Positions 45,855-61,752 of a stretch of DNA of 64,000 nucleotides are shown here, piece after piece. The translations under genes and the position numbers were made by a program. Below the pieces are notes generated by a model. The model ran no database searches. It was not told the origin of the DNA and was given only the letters and a program-made list of their open reading frames with translations. The stretch is from Pseudomonas sp. GM18 (GTDB lineage: Bacteria; Pseudomonadota; Gammaproteobacteria; Pseudomonadales; Pseudomonadaceae). Where the stretch lies: NCBI RefSeq assembly GCF_000282195.1, contig NZ_AKJT01000005.1, positions 53,639 through 117,638 on the forward strand, in the 5' to 3' direction. How positions within the stretch are numbered: the stretch's first letter is position 1; every line of letters begins with the position of its first letter.

Positions 45855-47960
45855 TCAGCCTTGTTTTTTGGTAACGGTTTCGACGATGTGCGACGGAGCC
45901 GTATTGTATTTTTTGAATTCCATAGAGTAGCTTGCGCGACCCTGAGACATGGAACGAACGTCGGTCGCATAACCGAACATCTCGCCCAACGGAACCTCGG
46001 CACGAATTACTTTACCGGAAACCGTATCTTCCATACCCAGAATCATGCCGCGACGACGGTTAAGGTCGCCCATCACGTCACCCATATAGTCTTCAGGCGT
46101 AACAACCTCTACCGCCATGATCGGCTCAAGCAACTCACCACCACCCTTCTGGGCCAGTTGCTTGGTCGCCATGGAAGCAGCCACCTTAAACGCCATCTCG
46201 TTCGAGTCGACGTCGTGGTAAGAACCATCAAACACGGTAGCCTTCAGGCCGATCAGCGGATAGCCGGCAACAACACCGTTCTTCATCTGCTCTTCGATAC
46301 CCTTCTGGATAGCCGGGATGTATTCCTTAGGAACCACACCACCCACTACTTCGTTCAGGAATTGCAGACCTTCCTGACCTTCGTCAGCAGGTGCAAAACG
46401 GATCCAGCAATGACCAAACTGGCCACGACCGCCGGACTGACGAACGAACTTGCCTTCGATTTCGCAGCTCTTCGTGATGCGCTCACGGTACGAAACTTGA
46501 GGCTTACCGATGTTGGCTTCGACGTTGAACTCACGGCGCATCCGGTCAACCAGGATGTCCAAGTGCAGCTCGCCCATGCCGGAGATGATCGTTTGACCAG
46601 TCTCTTCATCAGTTTTGACACGGAAAGACGGGTCTTCCTGAGCAAGTTTGCCCAGAGCGATACCCATTTTTTCCTGGTCATCCTTGGTCTTAGGCTCTAC
46701 GGCAACCGAAATAACCGGCTCCGGGAAGTCCATGCGAACCAGGATGATTGGCTTGTCAGCGTTGCACAAAGTTTCACCAGTGGTGACGTCCTTCATGCCG
46801 ATCAAGGCCGCGATGTCACCAGCGCGCACTTCCTTGATTTCTTCACGGGCGTTTGCGTGCATTTGCACCATACGACCCACGCGCTCTTTCTTGCCTTTTA
46901 CCGAGTTGATCACGCCGTCGCCGGAGGCCAACACGCCCGAGTAAACCCGAACAAAGGTCAAGGTACCCACGAATGGGTCGGTAGCGATCTTGAACGCCAG
47001 AGCCGCGAAAGGCTCGTCGTCGCTTGCATGACGCTCCATTTCCTCTTCCTCGTTATCCGGGTTGGAACCCTTGATAGCAGGAATGTCGGTTGGAGCAGGC
47101 AGGAAGTCGATAACGGCGTCGAGAACCAGGGGAACGCCCTTGTTCTTGAAGGAAGAACCGCAAACAGCCAGAACGATCTCACCAGCGATAGTACGCTGAC
47201 GCAGAGCGGCCTTGATTTCCTCGATGGAGAGCTCTTCCCCTTCGAGATACTTGTTCATCAGCTCTTCATTGGCTTCGGCCGCAGCCTCGACCATGTTGCT
47301 GCGCCACTCTTCAGCCAGCTCTTGCAGCTCGGCAGGAATGTCCTTGCGAACAGGGACCATACCCTTGTCAGAGTCATTCCAGTAGACAGCTTGCATGTTG
47401 ATCAGATCGATCTGACCCTGGAAGTTGTCTTCGGAACCGATAGCCAACTGGATTGGCACCGGAGTGTGACCCAGACGTTGCTTGATCTGACCGATCACGC
47501 GCAGGAAGTTAGCGCCAGCACGGTCCATCTTGTTTACGTAAACAAGACGTGGAACGCCGTATTTGTTGGCCTGACGCCATACGGTTTCCGACTGAGGCTC
47601 AACACCCGAAGTACCGCAAAACACAACGACAGCGCCGTCGAGTACGCGCAGGGAGCGCTCAACTTCAATAGTGAAGTCTACGTGGCCCGGGGTATCGATA
47701 ACGTTGAAACGGTGTTCGTGCGAGTACTGCTTCTCAGAACCTTTCCAGAAGGCGGTGATAGCAGCAGAAGTAATGGTAATACCACGCTCCTGCTCCTGCA
47801 CCATCCAGTCTGTGGTCGCGGCGCCATCATGCACCTCGCCCATTTTGTGACTTTTGCCAGTGTAAAAAAGGACGCGCTCGGTGGTGGTGGTTTTACCAGC
47901 ATCCACGTGAGCAACGATACCGATGTTACGGTAGCGGCTAATCGGAGTAGTACGAGCCAT
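45855..47960 (-). CDS. fusA: Elongation factor G
   Basis: The product is 701 residues. GTPase motifs are Ala-His-Val-Asp-Ala-Gly-Lys-Thr-Thr (17-25), Asp-Thr-Pro-Gly-His-Val-Asp and Asn-Lys-Met-Asp-Arg. The C-terminal domains IV-V carry Gly-Tyr-Pro-Leu-Ile-Gly-Leu-Lys and Tyr-His-Asp-Val-Asp-Ser. It drives translocation on the ribosome. It lies between rpsG and tuf in the str operon and no unusual change is seen. Confidence 0.98.
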   Translation of the reverse strand: MARTTPISRYRNIGIVAHVDAGKTTTTERVLFYTGKSHKMGEVHDGAATTDWMVQEQERGITITSAAITAFWKGSEKQYSHEHRFNVIDTPGHVDFTIEVERSLRVLDGAVVVFCGTSGVEPQSETVWRQANKYGVPRLVYVNKMDRAGANFLRVIGQIKQRLGHTPVPIQLAIGSEDNFQGQIDLINMQAVYWNDSDKGMVPVRKDIPAELQELAEEWRSNMVEAAAEANEELMNKYLEGEELSIEEIKAALRQRTIAGEIVLAVCGSSFKNKGVPLVLDAVIDFLPAPTDIPAIKGSNPDNEEEEMERHASDDEPFAALAFKIATDPFVGTLTFVRVYSGVLASGDGVINSVKGKKERVGRMVQMHANAREEIKEVRAGDIAALIGMKDVTTGETLCNADKPIILVRMDFPEPVISVAVEPKTKDDQEKMGIALGKLAQEDPSFRVKTDEETGQTIISGMGELHLDILVDRMRREFNVEANIGKPQVSYRERITKSCEIEGKFVRQSGGRGQFGHCWIRFAPADEGQEGLQFLNEVVGGVVPKEYIPAIQKGIEEQMKNGVVAGYPLIGLKATVFDGSYHDVDSNEMAFKVAASMATKQLAQKGGGELLEPIMAVEVVTPEDYMGDVMGDLNRRRGMILGMEDTVSGKVIRAEVPLGEMFGYATDVRSMSQGRASYSMEFKKYNTAPSHIVETVTKKQG

Positions 47961-47990
47961 AAAGCCCTCGCAAAATTAGTGAAGCTAAAA

Positions 47991-48482
<492 letters not shown>

Positions 48483-48579
48483 TCAGGTTCGCTCGGAATC
48501 GGTGCCCTTTCGGGACGCCTCCGACCTTACTCTTATCGACTCAGAAAAATAGAAATCGGTTTTTTGCTGCAAGCGACTA

Positions 48580-48951
48580 TTACTTCGGACGCTTGGTACC
48601 GTACTTCGAACGACCTTGGTTACGACCTTTAACGCCGGAAGTATCCAAAGAGCCGCGAACGGTGTGGTAACGAACACCTGGCAAGTCTTTTACACGACCG
48701 CCGCGGATCAGTACCACGCTGTGCTCTTGCAGGTTGTGGCCTTCACCGCCGATGTACGAGGAAACCTCGAAACCGTTGGTCAGACGCACACGGCATACTT
48801 TACGCAGTGCCGAGTTAGGTTTTTTCGGCGTAGTGGTATACACACGGGTGCATACGCCACGACGTTGCGGGCAGTTCTGCAGCGCAGGCACGTCGGATTT
48901 CTCGACGATACGCTTACGCGGCTGACGTACCAGCTGGTTGATAGTTGCCAT
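48580..48951 (-). CDS. rpsL: 30S ribosomal protein S12
   Basis: The product is 123 residues. The streptomycin-determining positions are wild type: Lys in Thr-Thr-Thr-Pro-Lys-Lys-Pro-Asn-Ser and Lys in Gly-Arg-Val-Lys-Asp-Leu-Pro-Gly. The Asp in the latter is the beta-methylthiolation site of RimO, for which YcaO (also in this window) is an accessory factor in E. coli. It is the first gene of the str operon. Confidence 0.98.
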
Positions 48952-49042
48952 CTACTAGCTCCACTGTTGTCTTGCGACGCTATTGTCTTGCAAGAAAAGC
49001 AAAATGGCAGGAACGAATCCCCGCCAAATTTAGGGGTACAAG

Positions 49043-49071
49043 AGTCTAAAGAGGATCTTGTCCCCAGTCAA
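49043..49071 (-). promoter_or_regulatory. Candidate str operon promoter
   Basis: On the minus strand TTGACT (49071-49066), a 17-base spacer and TAGACT (49048-49043) lie in the 218-base gap between rpoC and rpsL, about 90 bases before rpsL. No strong terminator was seen after rpoC, so read-through from rpoBC is also likely. Confidence 0.6.
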
Positions 49072-49169
49072 GGCAAGGCCCCGACCTCTCCCCCCATCCA
49101 ACCTCGACAAATTGTCTCGACTGGATGAACGGAGCGATCAGGGCCTGCACTCATTTACTACCGCAGAAC

Positions 49170-52100
49170 TCAGTTACCGCTCGAGTTCAGCGCTTCGGTC
49201 AGTGCAGCTTCCACTTCACTGGCGCTTACGCGCAGCGGTTTGTCAGCATCACGGCGGCGCTTGCGCTCGCTGTGATAAGCCAGACCGGTACCGGCCGGGA
49301 TCAGACGACCCACGACCACGTTTTCTTTCAGGCCGCGCAGGTAATCGCGCTTGCCGGTTACCGCCGCTTCGGTCAGTACGCGAGTGGTTTCCTGGAAGGA
49401 AGCCGCCGAGATGAACGATTCGGTGGACAACGACGCCTTGGTGATACCCAGCAGAACGCGAGTGAACTTGGAGACAAATTTGTCTTCATTGCTCAGACGC
49501 TCGTTCTCTACCAACACGTGAGTCAATTCCATCTGGTCGCCCTTGATGAAACTGGAATCGCCGGATTCAGCGATCTCAACTTTACGCAGCATCTGACGCA
49601 GGATGGTCTCGATGTGCTTGTCGTTGATCTTCACGCCTTGCAGACGGTAAACGTCCTGGATCTCGTTCACGATGTACTTGGCCAGCGCACTCACACCCAG
49701 CAGACGCAGGATGTCGTGTGGATCGCTCGGACCGTCGGAGATAACTTCGCCGCGATTTACCTGTTCGCCTTCGAAGACGTTCAGGTGACGCCACTTCGGA
49801 ATCAGCTCTTCGTACGGATCGCTACCGTCGTTCGGGGTGATAACCAGACGGCGCTTGCCCTTGGTCTCTTTACCGAACGCGATGGTGCCGCTGACTTCAG
49901 CCAGGATCGAGGCTTCTTTCGGACGACGGGCTTCGAACAAGTCGGCAACACGCGGCAGACCACCGGTGATGTCACGGGTCTTCGAAGTCTCTTGCGGAAT
50001 ACGAGCGATAACATCACCGATCGCGATCTTCGCACCGTCCGCTACACCGACCAGGGCGTTAGCAGGCAGGAAGTACTGAGCAATTACGTCAGTACCCGGC
50101 AGCAAGAGATCCTTGCCGTTGTCATCAACCATCTTCACAGCAGGACGGATATCTTTACCAGCAGCTGGACGGTCTTTGGCGTCGAGTACTTCAATGTTGG
50201 TCATACCGGTCAATTCGTCAGTCTGACGCTTGATCGTGATGCCTTCTTCCATGCCCACGTAGGTCACGGTACCTTTCATTTCGGTAACGATTGGGTGAGT
50301 GTGCGGATCCCACTTGGCCACGATCGCGCCAGCGTCGACCTTGTCACCTTCTTTAACCGAAATTACAGCACCGTACGGCAGCTTGTAGCGCTCACGCTCA
50401 CGACCGAAGTCATCAGCGATTGCCAGCTCACCGGAACGGGACACAGCAACCAGGCAGCCATCCACTCGCTCAACGTGCTTCAGGTTATGCAGACGGACGG
50501 TACCGCCATTCTTCACCTGAACGCTGTCGGCTGCGGAGGTCCGGCTTGCCGCACCACCGATGTGGAACGTACGCATGGTCAGCTGGGTACCCGGCTCACC
50601 GATGGACTGGGCAGCGATAACGCCGACCGCTTCACCGATGTTCACCTGGTGACCACGAGCCAAGTCACGGCCGTAGCACTTGGCGCAAATGCCGTAGCGG
50701 GTTTCGCAGCTGATCGGCGAGCGCACGATCACTTCGTCGATGCTGTTCAGCTCGATGAACTCGACCCACTTCTCGTCTACCAGAGTGCCGGCAGGAACGA
50801 TAACTTCCTCGGTACCTGGCTTGAATACGTCACGGGCAATGACACGACCCAATACGCGTTCACCCAACGGCTCAACAACGTCACCGCCTTCAATGTGCGG
50901 AGTCATTACCAAGCCATGTTCGGTGCCGCAATCGATCTCGGTCACAACCAGATCCTGCGCCACGTCTACCAGACGACGAGTCAGGTAACCGGAGTTCGCC
51001 GTTTTCAACGCGGTATCCGCCAGACCCTTACGAGCACCGTGAGTAGAGATGAAGTACTGAAGTACGCTCAAACCTTCACGGAAGTTCGCAGTAATCGGCG
51101 TTTCGATGATGGAACCGTCCGGCTTGGCCATCAGGCCACGCATACCGGCGAGCTGACGGATCTGCGCAGCAGAACCCCGTGCGCCCGAGTCGGCCATCAT
51201 GTACATCGAGTTGAAGGATTCCTGGTCGACTTCGACGCCATGACGGTCGATGACTTTCTCTTTCGAGAGGTTGGCCATCATCGCCTTGGAAACTTCGTCG
51301 TTCGCCTTGGACCAAAGGTCGATCACTTTGTTGTACTTCTCGCCCTGGGTTACCAGGCCGGAGGCGTACTGACTTTCGATCTCTTTCACTTCGTCGGTGG
51401 CTGCACCGATGATGCGGGCTTTTTCATCCGGGATAACGAAGTCGTTAACACCGATGGAAACGCCGGAGATGGTCGAATAGGCAAAACCGGTGTACATCAA
51501 CTGGTCAGCGAAGATCACGGTCTCTTTCAAACCAACCACGCGGTAGCACTGGTTGATCAGTTTGGAGATCGCTTTCTTCTTCATCGGCAGGTTGACGACG
51601 TCGAAGGACAGACCTTTTGGCACAACCTGGAACAACAGCGCACGGCCGACGGTAGTGTCGACGATACGAGTGTTGGTCACGCTACCGCCATCACGATCGT
51701 TCACGGTTTCGTTGATCCGCACCTTGACCTTGGCATGCAGTGCGGCCTCGCCGGCACGGAACACACGGTCAACTTCCTGCAGATCCGCGAACACACGACC
51801 TTCGCCCTTGGCGTTGATCGCTTCACGAGTCATGTAGTACAGACCCAATACAACGTCCTGCGACGGAACGATGATTGGCTCACCGTTGGCTGGCGACAGA
51901 ATGTTGTTGGTCGACATCATCAACGCACGCGCTTCCAACTGGGCTTCCAGTGTCAGCGGTACGTGCACGGCCATTTGGTCGCCGTCGAAGTCGGCGTTGT
52001 ACGCAGCACAGACCAGAGGGTGCAGCTGGATAGCCTTACCTTCGATCAGTACCGGTTCAAACGCCTGGATACCCAGACGGTGAAGGGTCGGTGCACGGTT

Positions 52101-53369
52101 GAGGAGAACCGGGTGTTCGCGAATCACTTCAGCGAGAACGTCCCAAACTTCTGGCAGCTCGCGCTCGACCATCTTCTTGGCCGCTTTGATGGTGGTAGCA
52201 AGACCACGCATTTCCAGCTTGCCGAAAATGAACGGCTTGAACAGCTCGAGAGCCATCTTCTTCGGCAGACCGCACTGGTGCAGACGCAGGGTCGGACCAA
52301 CGGTAATTACCGAACGACCGGAGTAGTCAACACGCTTACCGAGCAAGTTCTGACGGAAACGACCTTGCTTACCCTTGATCATGTCAGCCAGGGATTTCAG
52401 AGGACGCTTGTTGGAACCGGTGATAGCGCGGCCACGACGACCGTTGTCGAGCAAGGCGTCGACGGCTTCCTGCAACATACGCTTTTCGTTGCGCACGATG
52501 ATGTCCGGAGCGGACAGATCAAGCAGGCGCTTCAAGCGGTTGTTACGGTTGATTACTCGACGATACAGATCGTTGAGGTCGGAAGTCGCGAAACGACCGC
52601 CATCCAATGGGACCAGTGGACGCAGATCTGGCGGCAGGACCGGCAGAACGGTCAGCACCATCCACTCTGGCAAGTTGCCGGAACCCTGGAAGGCTTCCAT
52701 CAACTTCAGACGCTTGGACAGCTTCTTGATTTTGGTTTCGGAGTTGGTTTGCGGAATTTCTTCACGCAGACGGCCAATCTCGTGTTCCAGGTCGATAGCG
52801 TGCAGCAGTTCACGGACAGCTTCGGCACCCATGCGGGCATCGAAATCGTCGCCGAACTCTTCCAGCGCTTCGAAGTACTGCTCGTCATTGAGCAGCTGAC
52901 CTTTTTCAAGGGTGGTCATGCCTGGATCGATAACGACATAGCTCTCGAAGTAGAGAACGCGTTCGATATCACGCAGGGTCATGTCCATCAGCAAGCCGAT
53001 ACGGGACGGCAGCGATTTCAGGAACCAGATGTGAGCTACTGGCGAGGCCAGTTCGATGTGCGCCATGCGCTCACGACGAACTTTTGCCAGCGCGACTTCA
53101 ACGCCGCACTTCTCGCAGATCACACCACGGTGCTTCAAGCGCTTGTACTTACCGCACAGGCACTCGTAATCCTTTACCGGGCCAAAGATCTTGGCGCAGA
53201 ACAGGCCGTCACGCTCAGGTTTGAACGTACGGTAGTTGATGGTTTCCGGTTTTTTAACTTCACCGAACGACCACGAACGGATCATCTCAGGCGATGCCAA
53301 TCCAATACGGATGGCGTCGAACTCTTCGACTTGACCCTGGTTTTTCAGCAAATTCAGTAGGTCTTTCAA
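49170..53369 (-). CDS. rpoC: RNA polymerase subunit beta'
   Basis: The product is 1399 residues. The N-terminal zinc ribbon is visible as Cys-Leu-Cys-Gly-Lys-Tyr and Cys-Glu-Lys-Cys-Gly near residues 70-90. The catalytic Mg motif Asn-Ala-Asp-Phe-Asp-Gly-Asp-Gln-Met is near 460, and the second zinc site Cys-Ala-Lys-Cys-Tyr-Gly lies near 890. It forms the pincer and active site with beta. It is 64 bases after rpoB. No disruption is seen. Confidence 0.98.
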   Translation of the reverse strand: MKDLLNLLKNQGQVEEFDAIRIGLASPEMIRSWSFGEVKKPETINYRTFKPERDGLFCAKIFGPVKDYECLCGKYKRLKHRGVICEKCGVEVALAKVRRERMAHIELASPVAHIWFLKSLPSRIGLLMDMTLRDIERVLYFESYVVIDPGMTTLEKGQLLNDEQYFEALEEFGDDFDARMGAEAVRELLHAIDLEHEIGRLREEIPQTNSETKIKKLSKRLKLMEAFQGSGNLPEWMVLTVLPVLPPDLRPLVPLDGGRFATSDLNDLYRRVINRNNRLKRLLDLSAPDIIVRNEKRMLQEAVDALLDNGRRGRAITGSNKRPLKSLADMIKGKQGRFRQNLLGKRVDYSGRSVITVGPTLRLHQCGLPKKMALELFKPFIFGKLEMRGLATTIKAAKKMVERELPEVWDVLAEVIREHPVLLNRAPTLHRLGIQAFEPVLIEGKAIQLHPLVCAAYNADFDGDQMAVHVPLTLEAQLEARALMMSTNNILSPANGEPIIVPSQDVVLGLYYMTREAINAKGEGRVFADLQEVDRVFRAGEAALHAKVKVRINETVNDRDGGSVTNTRIVDTTVGRALLFQVVPKGLSFDVVNLPMKKKAISKLINQCYRVVGLKETVIFADQLMYTGFAYSTISGVSIGVNDFVIPDEKARIIGAATDEVKEIESQYASGLVTQGEKYNKVIDLWSKANDEVSKAMMANLSKEKVIDRHGVEVDQESFNSMYMMADSGARGSAAQIRQLAGMRGLMAKPDGSIIETPITANFREGLSVLQYFISTHGARKGLADTALKTANSGYLTRRLVDVAQDLVVTEIDCGTEHGLVMTPHIEGGDVVEPLGERVLGRVIARDVFKPGTEEVIVPAGTLVDEKWVEFIELNSIDEVIVRSPISCETRYGICAKCYGRDLARGHQVNIGEAVGVIAAQSIGEPGTQLTMRTFHIGGAASRTSAADSVQVKNGGTVRLHNLKHVERVDGCLVAVSRSGELAIADDFGRERERYKLPYGAVISVKEGDKVDAGAIVAKWDPHTHPIVTEMKGTVTYVGMEEGITIKRQTDELTGMTNIEVLDAKDRPAAGKDIRPAVKMVDDNGKDLLLPGTDVIAQYFLPANALVGVADGAKIAIGDVIARIPQETSKTRDITGGLPRVADLFEARRPKEASILAEVSGTIAFGKETKGKRRLVITPNDGSDPYEELIPKWRHLNVFEGEQVNRGEVISDGPSDPHDILRLLGVSALAKYIVNEIQDVYRLQGVKINDKHIETILRQMLRKVEIAESGDSSFIKGDQMELTHVLVENERLSNEDKFVSKFTRVLLGITKASLSTESFISAASFQETTRVLTEAAVTGKRDYLRGLKENVVVGRLIPAGTGLAYHSERKRRRDADKPLRVSASEVEAALTEALNSSGN

Positions 53370-53433
53370 GGCCTTTCCTCCTGGCGGAGCAGAGAGCGGG
53401 CAATCCTGCCCCGCTCTCGATTCGCGTCACGTG

Positions 53434-57507
<4,074 letters not shown>

Positions 57508-57652
57508 CAGCGTTCCCCAGCTTGGTCACCTGCTTGTTTGGCCCCTCCCGACGGGAGCAGCCAGAAAATCGTGCAAACCCCATGGTTTGCGCCACCACAT
57601 CGGGTGGATACAGCTCGTTACCAGCACCGACCCAGTCGGCTGCCAATAACGG

Positions 57653-57681
57653 AAAAAGGCCGGTGGCAAGAGCCACCAGCC
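57653..57681 (-). terminator. rplL-rpoB attenuator hairpin
   Basis: On the minus strand GGCTGGTGGC and GCCACCGGCC pair with one G-U around a TCTT loop and are followed by TTTTT. Its place between rplL and rpoB matches the E. coli partial terminator that lowers rpoBC expression relative to the ribosomal proteins. Confidence 0.78.
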
Positions 57682-57727
57682 ATCAGCCTTTCGCTTAACG
57701 CTCGGGCTGGAGGAGCAAAGTCGATGC

Positions 57728-58093
57728 TTACTTCAGCTCGACTTTAGCGCCTGCTTCTTCCAGAGCTGCTTTGGCTTTGTCAGCTGCGTCTTTGGCAACA
57801 GCTTCCAGAACCATGGCAGGAGCGCCGTCAACTACAGCCTTGGCTTCTTTCAGGCCCAGACCGGTCAGTTCACGTACAGCCTTGATCACGTTAACTTTCT
57901 TCTCGCCAGCTTCGGTCAGCATGACGTTGAATTCAGTTTGTTCTTCAACAACGGCAGCAGCAACAGCTGGGCCAGCGGAAGCAGCAGCAGCGGAAACGCC
58001 GAACTTCTCTTCCATTGCCTTGATCAGCTCAACGATTTCCATTACGGATTTTTCGCCGATTGCTTCGATGATTTGCTCGTTAGTCAGAGACAT
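57728..58093 (-). CDS. rplL: 50S ribosomal protein L7/L12
   Basis: The product is 121 residues. The N-terminal dimerisation domain, an Ala-rich hinge (about 36-50) and the globular C-terminal domain with Val-Lys-Glu-like Gly-Leu-Lys-Glu-Ala-Lys are all present. It forms the stalk that recruits EF-Tu, EF-G and IF2. It lies 80 bases after rplJ. Confidence 0.98.
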   Translation of the reverse strand: MSLTNEQIIEAIGEKSVMEIVELIKAMEEKFGVSAAAASAGPAVAAAVVEEQTEFNVMLTEAGEKKVNVIKAVRELTGLGLKEAKAVVDGAPAMVLEAVAKDAADKAKAALEEAGAKVELK

Positions 58094-58173
58094 GACTATT
58101 AATTCCTGTATTGGGGTGACAGCCTACGCGGCTATCGAAATAAACAATAAACGCTGAAAGGAGTCGCTCAGCC

Positions 58174-58674
58174 TTAGGCTGCGGCAGCTTCTTTCTGGTC
58201 GCGAAGTGCCGCCAGAGTACGAGCCAATTTGCTGGTTGCGCCTTGAATCACGCTCATCAGCTGAGAAATTGCTTCGTCACGGGTCGGCAGAGTTGCCAGC
58301 ACGTCGATTTGGTTAGCTGCGAGGAACTTGCCCTCGAACGCAGCTGCCTTGATCTCGAACTTATCCTGACCTTTTGCAAACTCTTTGAAGATACGAGCAG
58401 CAGCGCCCGGATGTTCTTTCGAGAATGCAATCAAGGTAGGGCCGGTGAACACGTCGTTGAGAACACTGTACTCAGTGTCAGCAACGGCGCGCTTGAGCAG
58501 GGTGTTACGTACGACACGTACGTAAACGCCAGCTTCACGAGCCTCTTTACGGAGTCCGGTCATCGCGCCTACTGTTACGCCACGGGCATCAGCCACGACA
58601 GCGGACAGAGCGACTTTGGCAGCCTCGTTGACTTCAGCGACGATGGCCTTCTTGTCTTCGAGTTTAATTGCCAC
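58174..58674 (-). CDS. rplJ: 50S ribosomal protein L10
   Basis: The product is 166 residues and starts with GTG (58674), unlike its neighbours. The N-terminus [10 protein letters not shown] and the ending Leu-Arg-Asp-Gln-Lys-Glu-Ala-Ala fit the family. L10 anchors the L7/L12 stalk and controls its own translation by binding the leader upstream. Confidence 0.97.
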   Translation of the reverse strand: MAIKLEDKKAIVAEVNEAAKVALSAVVADARGVTVGAMTGLRKEAREAGVYVRVVRNTLLKRAVADTEYSVLNDVFTGPTLIAFSKEHPGAAARIFKEFAKGQDKFEIKAAAFEGKFLAANQIDVLATLPTRDEAISQLMSVIQGATSKLARTLAALRDQKEAAAA

Positions 58675-58840
58675 GGGTTTAACTCCTGCTTGTTACCGTT
58701 TCATCCAGTCGAAACCGGATGTCGTTTTGGTGTCTGATTCGGTAAGGAACCGGGAGCACCATCTGCGTAGGCTTGAGGTTTAAGACTTGCGTCGCCTACG
58801 GTCTTGGACAGCCCCCGCCAGGCAGGGACCCCAATCTTTC
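58675..58840 (-). promoter_or_regulatory. L10 leader region (probable autoregulatory mRNA)
   Basis: A 198-base spacer separates rplA from rplJ. It contains several complementary stretches on the minus strand (for example the GTAGGCG and AGCCTAC region, and CCGGTT and AACCGG-like stretches), as expected for the L10 leader of gammaproteobacteria. The exact fold was not computed. Confidence 0.5.
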
Positions 58841-58842
58841 AA

Positions 58843-58864
58843 TTGGCGCAATCGCTTGCGCCAA
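58843..58864. other. Perfect hairpin after rplA
   Basis: TTGGCGCAA and TTGCGCCAA form a perfect 9-bp stem with loop TCGC, 9 bases before the rplA stop on the top strand. No T-run follows, so it may be an mRNA processing or pause element rather than a terminator. Confidence 0.5.
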
Positions 58865-58872
58865 CCTGTGTC

Positions 58873-59568
58873 TTACGCGTCGAGCGAGCCTTGGTCGATG
58901 ACCAGACCTGGACCCATGGTGGTGCTCAGGGTAACGCGCTTGACGTAAATACCTTTCGAGGAAGCTGGCTTGATACGCTTCAGATCAGCGATCAGGGCTT
59001 CAACGTTTTCCTTCAGCTTGACGGCATCAAAGCCGACTTTGCCAACGGAAGTGTGGATGATGCCGTTTTTGTCGGTGCGGTAACGAACCTGACCAGCCTT
59101 GGCGTTTTTAACCGCGGTAGCTACGTCTGGAGTCACAGTGCCGACTTTAGGGTTAGGCATCAGACCACGTGGACCAAGGATCTGACCCAACTGACCTACA
59201 ACGCGCATTGCATCCGGGGATGCGATTACTACGTCATAGTTCAGGTCGCCGCCTTTCATTTCGGCAGCCAGGTCGTCCATACCTACACGGTCAGCGCCGG
59301 CAGCCAGAGCGGCCTCGGCAGCTGGACCCTGAGTGAACACAGCAACGCGAACGGTCTTGCCAGTACCGTGCGGCAGCACGGTAGCGCTACGAACGACCTG
59401 GTCGGATTTACGCGGGTCAACACCCAGGTTCACAGCAACGTCGAACGACTCGCTGAACTTGACAGTCGACAGCTCGGACAGCAGAGCAGCAGCGTCTACA
59501 AAGTTGTAGGCCTTGCCCGCTTCGATTTTGCCGGCGATAGCCTTTTGACGCTTGGTCAGCTTAGCCAT
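58873..59568 (-). CDS. rplA: 50S ribosomal protein L1
   Basis: The product is 231 residues with the signature [15 protein letters not shown]. L1 forms the mobile stalk that moves E-site tRNA and represses rplKA translation in E. coli. Its start overlaps the rplK stop by one base (TAATG). Confidence 0.98.
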   Translation of the reverse strand: MAKLTKRQKAIAGKIEAGKAYNFVDAAALLSELSTVKFSESFDVAVNLGVDPRKSDQVVRSATVLPHGTGKTVRVAVFTQGPAAEAALAAGADRVGMDDLAAEMKGGDLNYDVVIASPDAMRVVGQLGQILGPRGLMPNPKVGTVTPDVATAVKNAKAGQVRYRTDKNGIIHTSVGKVGFDAVKLKENVEALIADLKRIKPASSKGIYVKRVTLSTTMGPGLVIDQGSLDA

Positions 59569-59999
59569 TACACACCCTCCACGTTAAGGCCCATGCTACG
59601 AGCAGAACCGGCGATAGTACGCACGGCTGCTTCCATATCAGCTGCAGTCAGATCCGCGTTTTTGGTTTTCGCGATTTCTTCCAGCTGAGCACGAGTCACA
59701 GTGCCAACCTTAACGGTGTTCGGACGAGCGGAACCGCTAGTCAGACCAGCAGCCTTCTTCAGCAGAACCGAAGCAGGGGTGGATTTGGTTTCGAACGTGA
59801 AGCTACGGTCGCTGTAGACAGTGATGATCACTGGAGTCGGCAGACCCGGCTCAAGACCCTGAGTACGGGCGTTGAAAGCCTTGCAGAATTCCATGATGTT
59901 CACGCCGTGCTGACCCAGAGCAGGACCAACAGGTGGGCTTGGGTTAGCCTGAGCGGCCTTCACTTGCAGCTTGATGTAAGCGGTAATCTTCTTGGCCAT
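59568..59999 (-). CDS. rplK: 50S ribosomal protein L11
   Basis: The product is 143 residues from [10 protein letters not shown]. The Pro-rich hinge [10 protein letters not shown] and the rRNA-binding C-terminal domain are intact. It is part of the GTPase centre and is needed for RelA activation. The start at 59999 is set by the family; a frame extending to 60011 adds four unlikely residues. Confidence 0.98.
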   Translation of the reverse strand: MAKKITAYIKLQVKAAQANPSPPVGPALGQHGVNIMEFCKAFNARTQGLEPGLPTPVIITVYSDRSFTFETKSTPASVLLKKAAGLTSGSARPNTVKVGTVTRAQLEEIAKTKNADLTAADMEAAVRTIAGSARSMGLNVEGV

Positions 60000-60074
60000 G
60001 AGGCACTCCAATTACGGGTTCAAACGCCTCGAAAGGCTCCCCGGTTACTTGCGCGTTTATCCCAGTGACGACAA

Positions 60075-60101
60075 AACCCCACAGCCTAGGGCTGCGGGGT
60101 T
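60075..60101 (-). terminator. Terminator between nusG and rplK
   Basis: On the minus strand AACCCCGCAGCC and GGCTGTGGGGTT pair with one mismatch and are followed by TTTG. It ends the tRNA-Trp-secE-nusG transcript; rplK probably has a separate promoter that was not identified. Confidence 0.75.
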
Positions 60102-60116
60102 GGGATGCTTGCTCAG

Positions 60117-60650
60117 CTAGACCTTTTCGACCTGGCTGAACTCCAACTCTACCGGAGTAGAGCGACCGAAAATGAGCACCGCCACTTGGATCCGGCTCTT
60201 TTCGTAGTTAACTTCTTCAACCGTGCCGGTAAAATCAGCAAACGGCCCGTCGTTGACACGTACCGACTCACCCGGCTCGAACAACGTCTTCGGCTTCGGC
60301 TTATCGCTACCATCAGCAACACGACGCAGAATCGCTTCTGCTTCTTTATCTGTGATTGGCGCAGGCTTGTCGGCAGTACCACCGATGAAGCCCATCACTC
60401 GAGGAGTATCCTTGACCAAGTGCCAAGTACCCTCGTTCATGTCCATCTGAACCAGCACATAACCAGGGAAGAATTTGCGTTCGCTTTTGCGCTTCTGGCC
60501 ATTACGCATCTCAACCACTTCTTCAGTGGGAACCAGAATTTCGCCGAAGCCATCTTCCATGCCAGCCAGCTTTACGCGCTCGATCAACGAACGCATGACA
60601 TGCTTCTCGTAACCGGAGTAAGCATGCACAACGTACCAACGCTTAGCCAC
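60117..60650 (-). CDS. nusG: Transcription termination/antitermination protein NusG
   Basis: The product is 177 residues. The NGN domain starts [13 protein letters not shown] and the KOW domain holds [13 protein letters not shown]. It links RNA polymerase with Rho or with ribosomal S10. It follows secE by 9 bases. Confidence 0.98.
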   Translation of the reverse strand: MAKRWYVVHAYSGYEKHVMRSLIERVKLAGMEDGFGEILVPTEEVVEMRNGQKRKSERKFFPGYVLVQMDMNEGTWHLVKDTPRVMGFIGGTADKPAPITDKEAEAILRRVADGSDKPKPKTLFEPGESVRVNDGPFADFTGTVEEVNYEKSRIQVAVLIFGRSTPVELEFSQVEKV

Positions 60651-60659
60651 GGGACACCC

Positions 60660-61028
60660 TTAGCCGACGATCAAGGAAACAAGCCAACCGAGCAGGGAAT
60701 CAAGCCCCCACAACAGCAACGCCATAACCAGAACAACAGCCACAACGATCAACGTGGTCTGCGTGGTTTCTTGGCGAGTTGGCCAAACGACTTTACGAAT
60801 CTCGGTGCGCGCTTCCTTGACCAGTACAAAGAAAGACTTGCCCTTAACCGTCTGCAGGCCTACAAAGGCAGCTACAGCAGCAATGACCAGCAAAGCGAGC
60901 ACGCGGTACAGGATCGGCGAAGCAGAGTAATACTGATTGCCAACAACGCCAACAATCACCAAAGCAACTACTACCAGCCACTTGAGCAGATCGAAGCGAG
61001 AGCCTTGAGCTTCAGCTTTAGGAGTCAT
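60660..61028 (-). CDS. secE: Protein translocase subunit SecE
   Basis: The product is 122 residues with three membrane helices, as in gammaproteobacteria. The essential amphipathic segment Glu-Ile-Arg-Lys-Val-Val-Trp-Pro-Thr-Arg-Gln-Glu (about 75-86) precedes the last helix. It clamps SecY (33911-35239). It lies 45 bases after tRNA-Trp and is probably co-transcribed with it. Confidence 0.97.
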   Translation of the reverse strand: MTPKAEAQGSRFDLLKWLVVVALVIVGVVGNQYYSASPILYRVLALLVIAAVAAFVGLQTVKGKSFFVLVKEARTEIRKVVWPTRQETTQTTLIVVAVVLVMALLLWGLDSLLGWLVSLIVG

Positions 61029-61073
61029 CTATGAAGATCCTGTGAAAAGAAAGCCAGACACACCTGGTGAATC

Positions 61074-61149
61074 TGGCAGGTCAGGAGGGAATCGAACCCC
61101 CAACCTACGGTTTTGGAGACCGTCGCTCTGCCAATTGAGCTACTGACCT
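61074..61149 (-). tRNA. tRNA-Trp (anticodon CCA)
   Basis: A 76-base cloverleaf with acceptor AGGTCAG/CTGACCT, anticodon loop CTCCAAA in stem ACGGT/ACCGT, T-arm loop TTCGATT and encoded CCA end. It is the tRNA normally placed before secE. Confidence 0.97.
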
Positions 61150-61160
61150 AAAACAAAATC

Positions 61161-61184
61161 AGGCCGACCATTATGCCGGCCTGA
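61161..61184 (-). terminator. Hairpin between tRNA-Thr and tRNA-Trp
   Basis: CAGGCCG and CGGCCTG pair across a 10-base loop and the minus-strand tail is ATTTTGTTTT. It is a likely terminator directly before tRNA-Trp on the minus strand. Confidence 0.6.
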
Positions 61185-61292
61185 AAAAGACTTTACAACA
61201 ATTTACTCAACGGCCCTGGCTATGCACACCAGCACCAAAGACGCACAACCACCCTCTCAGGCAACAACGCGCATCTACAACCCATTAAAACA

Positions 61293-61318
61293 AAGGCAGA
61301 TATTTTCATATCTGCCTT
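61293..61318 (-). terminator. Terminator after tRNA-Thr
   Basis: AAGGCAGATA and TATCTGCCTT form a perfect 10-bp stem, followed on the minus strand by TGTTTTAATG, only 6 bases after the tRNA-Thr 3' end. Confidence 0.8.
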
Positions 61319-61324
61319 GTTATA

Positions 61325-61400
61325 TGGAGCTCTTGAGCGGATTTGAACCGCTGACCTCACCCTTACCAAGGGTGTGCTCTACCAACTGAGCTACAAGAGC
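61325..61400 (-). tRNA. tRNA-Thr (anticodon GGT)
   Basis: A 76-base cloverleaf with acceptor GCTCTTG/CAAGAGC, anticodon loop TTGGTAA in stem CACCC/GGGTG and encoded CCA. Third in the Tyr-Gly-Thr cluster. Confidence 0.97.
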
Positions 61401-61426
61401 GTAACACTTTGCAGGACCTGCAAACC

Positions 61427-61500
<74 letters not shown>

Positions 61501-61524
61501 GGAGCTTGCAGCTCTCGCTAAAAA

Positions 61525-61609
<85 letters not shown>

Positions 61610-61622
61610 TAAGCGAGCCGGC

Positions 61623-61650
61623 ATTCTATACTATGCCAGCCTTCTGTCAA
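61623..61650 (-). promoter_or_regulatory. tRNA cluster promoter
   Basis: On the minus strand TTGACA (61650-61645), 16 bases, TAGAAT (61628-61623) followed by GCCGGC, the pattern of strong stable-RNA promoters. The leader before tRNA-Tyr is only about 7 bases. Confidence 0.85.
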
Positions 61651-61752
61651 GCATTTTCTCATTAAAAACCTGAGGTTAGCTGCGTTGACCTCGCTTTGCA
61701 CCGTCAACCTTTAAAAGGTCTTCACTGCGAAGCGGGCGCCATTCTATGCAAA

